From contig NZ_RKME01000005.1 in NCBI RefSeq assembly GCF_003797825.1, positions 186,001 through 250,000 of the forward strand: a stretch of DNA of 64,000 nucleotides. The letters are read 5' to 3'. Position numbers and translations under genes: made by a program. The stretch comes from Gordonia sp. OPL2. GTDB lineage: Bacteria; Actinomycetota; Actinomycetes; Mycobacteriales; Mycobacteriaceae. Below are positions 26,380 to 34,126 of this stretch, piece after piece. Position 1 is the first letter of the stretch; each line of letters begins with the position of its first letter. The notes under the pieces were generated by a model. The model was not told where the DNA came from. It ran no database searches and saw only the letters and a program-made list of their open reading frames with translations.

Positions 26380-29300
26380 GCTGTCCGTAACGCAGACGGA
26401 TGCCGCGCGGCGTCGTCGCGAATCCGGCACCGACGAGAAGTCCGCCGAGTTCGGAACCGCGTACCGGTTGCGAATCCACCTGATCGATCATCAGTCTCGA
26501 CACCCGCCCCGCGCGCACCAGCGCGGCCAGGGCTGCCGCCGCCGCCTCGAGGTGCGACTGCGTCTCGGTGAAGGTGAGCACGGTCTTGCCGCCGCGTTCG
26601 ACGAACACCACCAGCGCGCCGTCGACCAGGACCACGAGTGCGCCCGGCTTGCGCCCCGGACGGTGCCCACCGTCGGAGTCACGCGAGGTCGGCCACTCCA
26701 GCGCCGCCCCATACGGATTGGCGGGGTCGGTCGCGGCGAGCACGACGGCAGAGTCCTTGGACCGGCGCTCGACGAGCGCATGACGGCGGAGATCGTCGAC
26801 GGTGGCCGGCGAGGCGAACTGCGCACCGCCCAGTCCTTCCACGTAGTAACCCCGGCGCACCTGTCCGTTGTCCTCGAACACGGTGAGCGCCTTGTAGATC
26901 CGGGCGAATCCGCCGAGCAGGTTCTCTGCGACCACCGGACCGCGGGTGATCACGCCGTACCGGGTGAGCAGCTGCTCGCACAGAGCCTGCGTGGCGATGG
27001 TGGGATCGGTGTCGATCCGGTCGAGAGCGAACCAGCGCCCGCCTGCGGTGGGCGTGACCGGCCGTGCGGCACCGTGTTCGGCGAGGTAGCGCGTCGACAA
27101 CCGTTGTGCGCGCAAACGCGGTGCCCTGCCCCGGGTGCGGTGCGCTGGAGCGGATCGCGACGCGGACGCGCTGCGCCGGGGCTGGAGCAGCGCGCGGACC
27201 GGGGCGAACGAATCGTTGCCGACCTGGCCCGCCCACACGAGGTCCCAGACAGCGGTCTCGATGTCGGCCGCGGATGTCTGGGACTCACCGGCCACGGCAT
27301 CGGCCAACTGCGGAAAGCGTAGGGCGCCACCGGGGGAGAGCGTCTGGATCACCCCGGCGTGCAGGGGGGTCATGTCGATCTCGTCCGGTGCGGCGAGGGT
27401 GAGTGGCGCGATCTCGGTGGGATGCAGGGCGATCCAGCCGTCCGACCCGCCGATCCGTCCGTGCCCCGACCATACGACCTCGCCGGCGCTGAGCAGTTCG
27501 TCGAGCATCGCCGGTGTGTAGTCGGCCACCCGCGCCGGCAGGACCAGAGACTCCCAGGCCGACGCGGGGAGGGGATATCCGGCCAGCTGGTCGACGATCG
27601 TCGCGACACCGTCGACGCCGCGCAGTACATCGTCCGGAGCGGTGTGCTGCCAGGAGGTCAGGAATCGGGCGAGGACATCGGGATCGACCGGCGCGATCTC
27701 GGCGCGGCTCGCCGCCAGCGATCCACGCCGGATCTGTCCGAGGACGTCGGCGTGGCACCACTGGGTGGCCCGTGGACTGCCGGTCGGGTCGTCGTCGGGC
27801 AGGAAGTCGCCCTCGACGACCCGGCGGTCGGCGGCCAGGCGGATCAGCGTGTCGCGCACGACACCGACGGCCATCCCGATGTCTTCTGCTGCGTCGGTGA
27901 CGATGAACGGACCGTGCGTCCGCGCGTAGCGGCCGACGAGATCGCCGACCGGATCGGCGACGGGCTCGAGATAGGCGGCCGGGATGCCCTGCGGGGCAGG
28001 GACGCCGAGCGCATCGCGGAGTCGCGCCGTGTCGTCGATCGAGGCCCAGAGGGCCCGTCCGCGATGGTTGATCGAGATGATCTGGCCGGTGCGATGCAGG
28101 TCGGTGAGATGATCGCGCGCGGAATCATCCGCGCGGTAGCGGGCTTCGACATCCTCGGTGGTGAGCGGACCCAGCCACCGCAACAGGTCGACGATGTCCT
28201 CGGCGTCTCGGGCCTGACGGTCGGGCGACAGGCGCTGCAGCCGTGCGGTCACCTCGGCGATGACCGCGGGATCGAGCAGTTCCCGCAGATCCACCCGCCC
28301 GAGGAGTTGGGCGAGCAGGCTGGTGTCGAGGGACAGTGCGGCAGCGCGGCGTTCGGCCAGCGGTGCGTCGTCGGCGTACATGAACGCCCCGACATAGCCG
28401 AAGAGCATGGACGCGGCGAACGGCGACGGTCCCGACGTCTCGGTCTCGACGATCCGGATACGCCGTTGCCGCACCCGGGTGAGCAGGTCGGTCAGCGATG
28501 GGAGGTCATAGACATCCTGGAGGCATTCGCGGACCGCCTCCAGCACGATGGGGAAGTCAGGGAATTTCGATGCGACGGAGAGCAGTTGCGCACTGCGCTG
28601 GCGTTGCTGCCAGAGCGGTGCGCGCCGGCCCGGGTCGCGCCGCGGCAACAACAGCGCCCGCGCGGCGCACTCACGGAATCGCGAGGCGAACATCGACGAA
28701 TCGGCGAGCGCGTCGGTGACGAGCTGTTCGATGTCGTCGGGGTCGATGACGAACACCGATGTGCCGGGCGGTTCGTCGTCGGTGTCGGGGAGGCGGACGA
28801 TGATGCCGTCGTCGGAGGCGGTGGTCGCACCCTCGATGCCGAGGGTTTCCAGCAGCCGGGCGGAGATGGCGCTCGCCCACGGCGCATGGACTCGCAGGCC
28901 ATAGGGGGAATGCAGGATCAGTCGCCAGTCGCCGAGCTCGTCGCGGAAACGCTCGACGACGAGGGTACGGTCGCTGGGCAGATGCCCGGTCGCCTCCTGC
29001 TGCTCGGTGATGAGTGCGGAGAGGTTGTCGCGGGCGTACTCGGTCAGGCCCAGGCGTTCGGCGTGCCGGTCGAGGGTCTCGGGATCGGCCACGGCTGCGG
29101 TGAACTTGCCGATCGCCGCGCCGAGTTCGGCGGGGCGTCCGACGGTGTCGCCGATCCAGAACGGCAGACGACCGGGTTGCCCGAACGCGGGCGATACGAG
29201 CACCCGATCGTGGGTGATGTCCTCGATGCGCCAACTCGTCGCACCGAGCGCGAAGACGTCGCCGACGCGCGACTCGTAGACCATCTCCTCGTCGAGTTCG

Positions 29301-30988
29301 CCGACGCGCGTGGACTTCTCGCCGACCATGAACACGCCGAACATCCCGCGGTCGGGGATGGAGCCACCCGATGTCACCGCGAGACGCTGCGCTCCGCGAC
29401 GACCGACGAGCGTGCCGGCGTCGCGGTCCCAGGTCACGCGTGGCCGTAATTCGGCGAACTCGTCGGAGGGGAAGCGGCCGGAGATGAGATCCAGTGTCGC
29501 GTCGAACACCTGCCTGCCGAGCTCGCGGTAGGGGGCCGCACGACGCACGATCTCGAACCAGTGGTCGACGTCGAGTTCGTCGACGGCGGCGGCGGCGATC
29601 GTCTGTTGCGCCAGGATGTCGAGTGGATTCTGCGGCACCCGCAGTTCCTCGATCACACCGTCGAGCATGCGCTCGACGGTGACCGTGCAGTGTATGAGGT
29701 CGGTCCGGTGTTTCGGGAACAGCACACCCTGCGAGATCTCGCCGACCTGATGACCGGCGCGACCGATGCGCTGCAGGCCGTTGGCGACCGACGGGGGCGC
29801 CTCGACCTGGATCACCAGATCGACCGCACCCATGTCGATACCGAGCTCGAGCGAACTCGTCGCGACCACGCACGCGAGCCTCCCCGCCTTCAGATCGTCC
29901 TCGATCTGGGCGCGCTGCTCCTTGCTGACCGAGCCGTGATGTGCACGCGCCAGGGTGGGTTCGGCGCCCGCACTGGCTCCGCTGGCCATGATGTGGGCGG
30001 GCGCGCCCCCGGGCACGGTGGGGTTGCCGCCGGGGCGCGCGGGATCGGACGTCCGCGCGGCATGGATCTCGTTGAGTCGCGCGGTGAGACGCTCCGACAG
30101 CCGGCGTGAGTTGGCGAAGACGATGGTGGCGCGGTTCTTCTCGATGAGGTCGACGATCGACGACTCGACGAACGGCCACAGCGAACCGGCCGCGGGAGAG
30201 AAGGCGTCGTCGAGCTCACCCGCGGGATCGGCATCGGCAGGCGGCGGGATGTTCGCCATGTCCTCGACGGGAACATCGACACGCAGGTCGAAGGTCTTGG
30301 TCGTCGGCGGGCGGACGACGGTGCACGGCGCGCTCCCGCTGAGGAAACCGGCAACGACCTCCGGTGGCCGGACGGTCGCCGAGAGCCCGATGCGCTGGGC
30401 CGGCTTGTCGAGCAGCTCGTCGAGCCGCTCGAGGGTGAGGGCGAGGTGCGTGCCGCGTTTGGTGGCGGCGACCGCGTGGACCTCGTCGATGATGACCACG
30501 TCCACGTCGGTCAGGGTGTCCCGGGCCGCCGACGTCAACATCAGATAGAGCGATTCCGGGGTGGTGATCAAGATGTCGGGCGGCGTCCGGACCAGCGATC
30601 GTCGCTGGGCGGGTGAGGTGTCGCCGGACCGGACACCGACGGTGATGTCGGGTTCGGGCAGGTTCAGCTCCTGCGCGGCGCGGGTGATGCCGGTGAGGGG
30701 AGCACGCAGGTTGCGCTCGACGTCGACCGCCAGCGCCTTGAGGGGCGAGATGTAGACGACCCGGGTCTTGTGCGCCCGACCGGATTCCGCGGCCAGCCGG
30801 TCGAGCGCCCACAGGAACGCCGACAGCGTCTTTCCCGAGCCGGTCGGTGCGATGACCAGCGTGTTGTTGCCATCGGCGATGGACTTCCACGCCCCGGTCT
30901 GGGCGGTGGTCGGGGAGTCGAAAGCACCGGTGAACCACCGCCGCGTCGGGGCGGTGAAGCGATCCAGGACGTCGGACTTGCGTGCCAC
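26372..30988 (-). CDS. lhr: Large helicase Lhr (ATP-dependent, DNA repair)
   Basis: The 1538-residue superfamily 2 helicase has Walker A APTGSGKT, DEVH box IIDEVHAV, the later motifs SSLELGID and QRIGRAGH, a winged-helix segment and the long C-terminal Lhr-specific region. Full-length Lhr proteins of about 1500 residues are typical of mycobacteria, where the enzyme is a 3-prime to 5-prime translocase unwinding RNA:DNA hybrids. A GTG at 30988 (MARKSDVLDRF) is preferred; a GTG at 31006 is the alternative. It is followed by overlapping nei. Its 5-prime end faces the cobalamin riboswitch leader of cbtB. Confidence 0.95.
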   Translation of the reverse strand: MARKSDVLDRFTAPTRRWFTGAFDSPTTAQTGAWKSIADGNNTLVIAPTGSGKTLSAFLWALDRLAAESGRAHKTRVVYISPLKALAVDVERNLRAPLTGITRAAQELNLPEPDITVGVRSGDTSPAQRRSLVRTPPDILITTPESLYLMLTSAARDTLTDVDVVIIDEVHAVAATKRGTHLALTLERLDELLDKPAQRIGLSATVRPPEVVAGFLSGSAPCTVVRPPTTKTFDLRVDVPVEDMANIPPPADADPAGELDDAFSPAAGSLWPFVESSIVDLIEKNRATIVFANSRRLSERLTARLNEIHAARTSDPARPGGNPTVPGGAPAHIMASGASAGAEPTLARAHHGSVSKEQRAQIEDDLKAGRLACVVATSSLELGIDMGAVDLVIQVEAPPSVANGLQRIGRAGHQVGEISQGVLFPKHRTDLIHCTVTVERMLDGVIEELRVPQNPLDILAQQTIAAAAVDELDVDHWFEIVRRAAPYRELGRQVFDATLDLISGRFPSDEFAELRPRVTWDRDAGTLVGRRGAQRLAVTSGGSIPDRGMFGVFMVGEKSTRVGELDEEMVYESRVGDVFALGATSWRIEDITHDRVLVSPAFGQPGRLPFWIGDTVGRPAELGAAIGKFTAAVADPETLDRHAERLGLTEYARDNLSALITEQQEATGHLPSDRTLVVERFRDELGDWRLILHSPYGLRVHAPWASAISARLLETLGIEGATTASDDGIIVRLPDTDDEPPGTSVFVIDPDDIEQLVTDALADSSMFASRFRECAARALLLPRRDPGRRAPLWQQRQRSAQLLSVASKFPDFPIVLEAVRECLQDVYDLPSLTDLLTRVRQRRIRIVETETSGPSPFAASMLFGYVGAFMYADDAPLAERRAAALSLDTSLLAQLLGRVDLRELLDPAVIAEVTARLQRLSPDRQARDAEDIVDLLRWLGPLTTEDVEARYRADDSARDHLTDLHRTGQIISINHRGRALWASIDDTARLRDALGVPAPQGIPAAYLEPVADPVGDLVGRYARTHGPFIVTDAAEDIGMAVGVVRDTLIRLAADRRVVEGDFLPDDDPTGSPRATQWCHADVLGQIRRGSLAASRAEIAPVDPDVLARFLTSWQHTAPDDVLRGVDGVATIVDQLAGYPLPASAWESLVLPARVADYTPAMLDELLSAGEVVWSGHGRIGGSDGWIALHPTEIAPLTLAAPDEIDMTPLHAGVIQTLSPGGALRFPQLADAVAGESQTSAADIETAVWDLVWAGQVGNDSFAPVRALLQPRRSASASRSAPAHRTRGRAPRLRAQRLSTRYLAEHGAARPVTPTAGGRWFALDRIDTDPTIATQALCEQLLTRYGVITRGPVVAENLLGGFARIYKALTVFEDNGQVRRGYYVEGLGGAQFASPATVDDLRRHALVERRSKDSAVVLAATDPANPYGAALEWPTSRDSDGGHRPGRKPGALVVLVDGALVVFVERGGKTVLTFTETQSHLEAAAAALAALVRAGRVSRLMIDQVDSQPVRGSELGGLLVGAGFATTPRGIRLRYGQHA

Positions 30989-31024
30989 AGTGCCATCATC
31001 CCGCACACCTCCGACAAACCCGGG

Positions 31025-31030
31025 TATACA
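31025..31030 (+). promoter_or_regulatory. Candidate -10 hexamer of the cbtB leader
   Basis: TATACA lies 10 bp before the first paired base of the riboswitch at 31040, so transcription would start near 31037, as expected for an aptamer at the very 5-prime end. No clear -35 is present. Confidence 0.4.
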
Positions 31031-31039
31031 GTCATCTCA

Positions 31040-31113
31040 CACCAATGCGCGGGGAATCCGGTGAGAGTCCGGAGCGGTCGCGCCGCTGTAACAGCCAGAG
31101 TGCCGCGCAGGTG
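31040..31113 (+). promoter_or_regulatory. Cobalamin riboswitch controlling cbtB-cbtA
   Basis: The aptamer has the conserved order GGGGAATCCGGTG (31051-31063), then AGTCCGG, the GGTCGCGCCGCTGTAA segment and the B12-box-like AGCCAGAGTGCCG (31093-31105). The outer stem closes it: CACC + TGCGC (31040-31043 and 31046-31050, two bulged A) pairs with GCGCA + GGTG (31105-31113). Downstream, CGGGA (31135-31139) and TCCCG (31147-31151) form a hairpin ending just before the GGAAGGA ribosome site of cbtB. Control of translation is therefore likely. Cobalamin-bound RNA should lower cobalt transporter synthesis. Confidence 0.9.
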
Positions 31114-31167
31114 GAGTTCACTTCGAGAAGACAACGGGACGCGACATCCCGCCGGAAGGATCGACAC

Positions 31168-31395
31168 ATGACCGCAACCATCCACAGCAGCCCGGGCAGG
31201 ACCCGGTCGCTGGCCGTCCCCGACCTCTCGGTGGCCAGTGCCGCCGTGTGGCTCAGCCTCACGGTTCTCCTCGCCGCCCTGGCCTACTACTTCCTCGGCT
31301 ACGACCAGGGAGCCGTGTCGGTCTTCGGCTCCGACACGCACGTGCACGAGTTCGTGCACGATGCACGTCACTTCCTCGGTTTCCCCTGCCACTGA
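31168..31395 (+). CDS. cbtB: Cobalt transporter subunit CbtB
   Basis: The 75-residue protein has one transmembrane helix (about 25-45) and the characteristic His-rich C-terminus, with DTHVHEFVHDARH followed by FPCH. This pattern defines CbtB, a presumed cobalt-transporter component. The last 20 residues probably bind Co2+. The ATG at 31168 follows GGAAGGA at normal spacing. It is preceded by a cobalamin riboswitch and followed 30 bp later by cbtA. Cobalt import for B12 synthesis is the accepted inference for this family and is not proven by sequence alone. Confidence 0.93.
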   Translation: MTATIHSSPGRTRSLAVPDLSVASAAVWLSLTVLLAALAYYFLGYDQGAVSVFGSDTHVHEFVHDARHFLGFPCH

Positions 31396-31425
31396 TCGAA
31401 TCCAGGACGCAGGAGACAACCACAC

Positions 31426-32262
31426 ATGGAGAAGAAGTTCATCGGCGCAGGCCTGCTCTCCGGCCTGATCGCCGGCATCGTCGCGTTCGTGTTCGCGCGG
31501 CTGTTCATCGAGCCGCAGGTCGCCAAGGCGATCGACTACGAGGGTGGACGGTCGGAGGCCGAGGAGGCGCTCGAGGCCGCCGCTCACGGCGGCCACGTCC
31601 ACGGTGAGGGCGGTGAGGTGTTCACCCGCTCGGTCCAGGAGAACATCGGTGCCGGTGTCGGCACGATCGTGTTCGCGGTCTGCATGGGCGCGGTCTTCGC
31701 GGTCGCGTTCACGGTGCTGTGGGCCTACCTCGGTCGCCGCTACCCGGCAACCGACCCACGGATGGTGTCCGCGGCTCTGGCCGTGATCGGATTCGTGGCC
31801 GTGTTCGCCGTACCGTTCTTCGCCTATCCGGCGAATCCGCCGGCCGTCGGCGACGACGACACCATCGGCGCCCGCAGTGGCGCTTTCCTCACGATCACCC
31901 TGCTGTCGTCGGCGTTCGCGATCGCGGCGGTCGTCGCGGCCCTGTGGCTGCGGCCGCGACTCGGCGGCCTCGTGTCGTCGGTCGTCGGCGCGATCGGTTA
32001 TCTGGTCGCGGTGACCATCACGGTCGCACTGCTGCCCGAGTTCCACGAAGTGCCCCAGCCGGTCACCGACGATGGCGGGCAGATCGTGTTCCCCGGGTTC
32101 CCCGGTGACGTCATCGGTGACTTCCGGGTGTACGTGATCGCCAACCAGGTCATCCTGTGGACCGTGCTCGCCGTCGTCTTCGCGCTGATCCTGGGCAGGC
32201 TGTCGAAGCCCGTGACGTCGGCCGATGCCACCGCCGACCGGATCGTCGCCGAGCAGAGCTGA
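31426..32262 (+). CDS. cbtA: Cobalt transporter subunit CbtA
   Basis: The 278-residue membrane protein has about six hydrophobic helices; the first begins at residue 7. A His-rich loop, HGGHVHGEGGE (about 58-68), could act as a metal collector, and a large outer loop around residues 205-235 precedes the last helix. These are features of CbtA. The ATG at 31426 follows AGGAG. It lies 30 bp after cbtB under the same riboswitch. The following phosphatase-like gene begins 17 bp after its stop, so all three are probably one transcript. Confidence 0.93.
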   Translation: MEKKFIGAGLLSGLIAGIVAFVFARLFIEPQVAKAIDYEGGRSEAEEALEAAAHGGHVHGEGGEVFTRSVQENIGAGVGTIVFAVCMGAVFAVAFTVLWAYLGRRYPATDPRMVSAALAVIGFVAVFAVPFFAYPANPPAVGDDDTIGARSGAFLTITLLSSAFAIAAVVAALWLRPRLGGLVSSVVGAIGYLVAVTITVALLPEFHEVPQPVTDDGGQIVFPGFPGDVIGDFRVYVIANQVILWTVLAVVFALILGRLSKPVTSADATADRIVAEQS

Positions 32263-32279
32263 CCGGGACTCCGTCGTAC

Positions 32280-32783
32280 GTGCTCGTCATCACCGCCGGC
32301 CGCACCGGCCCCAATCGTTCGGTGCGGTTCGGCGGTGATCTGTCTCTGGACGACCGGGGCCGGCGCGACAGCGTGGCCCTCGGGACGGAACTGATCCTCG
32401 GCTCGTCGGAGACGGTGGTCTGCGGGCCCGAGCGGGCGAGCCGAGAGACGGGTGACCTGCTGATCCGCGGCGGGGTCGTCGTCGATGAGCGGTTGCGCAC
32501 GCTCGACGTGGGTGACTGGGCCGGACGGCCGCCGGAGGAGATCTCACCGGACGAGCTCGGCGCCTGGTTCAGCGATCCCGCCGCCCGTCCCCACGGCGGT
32601 GAGACCATCGCCGAGTTCGTCGACCGCATCGGTCGATGGCGAGTCGCGATGCGGGCGCTGCCCGCCGCGTGTGTGGTCGCGATGCCGGTCGCCCAGGCCC
32701 TGCTCGCCACCGATGCGGACCACTACTTCGCGACCGAGGTGCGGCCTGCAACGGTGTACGAGGTCGCAGCCCGCGATCAATGA
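32280..32783 (+). CDS. Histidine-phosphatase-fold protein lacking the catalytic histidines
   Basis: The 167-residue protein fits the phosphoglycerate-mutase/CobC fold: RFGGDLSLDDRG after the first strand, CGPERASRET for the arginine helix, LDVGDWAG, and GGETIAEFVDR with its Glu. The RHGE catalytic loop is TAGR here, so the phosphorylated His is Ala, and the second His motif (usually SHGG) reads AMPVA. It should therefore not be an active phosphatase. It follows cbtA in the riboswitch operon, where alpha-ribazole phosphatase-like genes would make sense; a sensory or binding role is guessed. The GTG at 32280 is the best start but has no clear ribosome site. Confidence 0.75.
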   Translation: MLVITAGRTGPNRSVRFGGDLSLDDRGRRDSVALGTELILGSSETVVCGPERASRETGDLLIRGGVVVDERLRTLDVGDWAGRPPEEISPDELGAWFSDPAARPHGGETIAEFVDRIGRWRVAMRALPAACVVAMPVAQALLATDADHYFATEVRPATVYEVAARDQ

Positions 32784-32881
32784 CACGAGATCGCCAGAGT
32801 GTCCCTTTACTTCCGCAGTGACTCCTGACACAGTAATCACACAGCAACTGAAACGTGTTCTGATCTGGGGAGTGTGTGGCG

Positions 32882-34108
32882 ATGTTCGAGTGGTCCGAAG
32901 AAGATGTCATGGTCCGAGATGCGTTGCGGGCCTTCATCGACAAGGAGATCAGGCCCAACATCGACGAACTCGAGACCGGACAACTGCCGCCCTACGACAT
33001 CACCCGCAAGCTGCTGTCCACCTTCGGTGTCGACGCGATGGCCAAGGAGGCCCTGGAGAAGGAACTCGAGGCCGAGGCCAACGGTGAGAAGAAGCCGTCC
33101 GGGGGCGGCGGCGGGAACATGGCCAGCTCGACCTTCATGATCCTCAACATCGAACTGGCCGGCGTCTGCCTCGGACTCGTGGGTTCGATGGGCGTGAGCA
33201 TGGGGCTCACCGCGTCCACCATCCGCAGCAAGGGCACCCTCGCGCAGAAGAAGCGCTGGCTGCCCGAACTCGTCACGATGGAGAAGGTCGGCGCCTGGGC
33301 GATCACCGAGCCCGATTCGGGTTCGGATGCGTTGGGCGGCATGAAGACGAGCGTCAAACGCGACGGTGACGACTACGTCCTGAAGGGCCAGAAGACATTC
33401 ATCACCAACGGTCCGTACGCGGACACGATCGTGGTGTTCGCCAAGCTCGACGAGGGCGACGACACGCCGATCCGTGATCGCAAGGTGCTCTCGTTCGTCC
33501 TCGACAAGGGGATGCCGGGACTCACCCAGGGCAAGGCGTTCAAGAAGATGGGCATGATGAGTTCGCCCACCGGCGAACTGTTCTTCGACAACGTGCGGCT
33601 CGGCAAGGACCGCCTGCTCGGAGAGACCGAGGACACCGGATCGGACACCCGCGGTGGTGAAGGGGCCAAGGCAGGCTTCACCGCCGAGCGTGTGGGGATC
33701 GCCGCGTTGTCGTTGGGCATCATCAACGAATGTCAGCGCCTCTCCCTCGATTACGCGAAGAACCGCACGCTGTGGGGCCAGGAGATCGGGCAGTTCCAGC
33801 TCATCCAGCTGAAGCTGGCCGAGATGGAGGTCGCCCGGATCAACGTGCAGAACATGCTGTTCAACGCGATCGAGCGCACCCAGGCGGGAAAACCGCCGAC
33901 GCTCGCCGAGGCGTCGGCGATGAAGCTCTACTCGTCGCGGGCGGCGACCGAGGTCGCGATGGAGGCGGTCCAGCTGTTCGGCGGCAACGGGTACATGGCG
34001 GAATACCGGGTGGAACAGCTTGCGCGCGATGCCAAATCACTGATGATCTACGCGGGCAGCAACGAGATCCAGGTCACCCACGTCGCCAAGGGCTTGCTGC
34101 GCGCGTAG
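32882..34108 (+). CDS. Acyl-CoA dehydrogenase
   Basis: This 408-residue FAD enzyme of fatty-acid beta-oxidation begins MFEWSEEDVMVRDALRAF, as in some mycobacterial FadE proteins. AWAITEPDSGSDALGG is the flavin/substrate segment and the family signature QLFGGNGYMAEYRVEQLARD is near the C-terminus. An insertion with five consecutive glycines (about residues 75-80) is unusual. The catalytic base position (usually Glu near the C-terminus) falls in the segment IYAGSNEIQ. GGGGAG precedes the GTG at 32876 and the ATG at 32882; I use the ATG. The 98-bp upstream gap shows no clear operator. Substrate chain length unknown. Confidence 0.92.
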   Translation: MFEWSEEDVMVRDALRAFIDKEIRPNIDELETGQLPPYDITRKLLSTFGVDAMAKEALEKELEAEANGEKKPSGGGGGNMASSTFMILNIELAGVCLGLVGSMGVSMGLTASTIRSKGTLAQKKRWLPELVTMEKVGAWAITEPDSGSDALGGMKTSVKRDGDDYVLKGQKTFITNGPYADTIVVFAKLDEGDDTPIRDRKVLSFVLDKGMPGLTQGKAFKKMGMMSSPTGELFFDNVRLGKDRLLGETEDTGSDTRGGEGAKAGFTAERVGIAALSLGIINECQRLSLDYAKNRTLWGQEIGQFQLIQLKLAEMEVARINVQNMLFNAIERTQAGKPPTLAEASAMKLYSSRAATEVAMEAVQLFGGNGYMAEYRVEQLARDAKSLMIYAGSNEIQVTHVAKGLLRA

Positions 34109-34126
34109 GGCACCCTCGGGCCGACC

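Noticed and set aside
27359..29449. A long plus-strand frame inside lhr
   Set aside because: Antisense shadow of a clear helicase gene; no recognisable domain.
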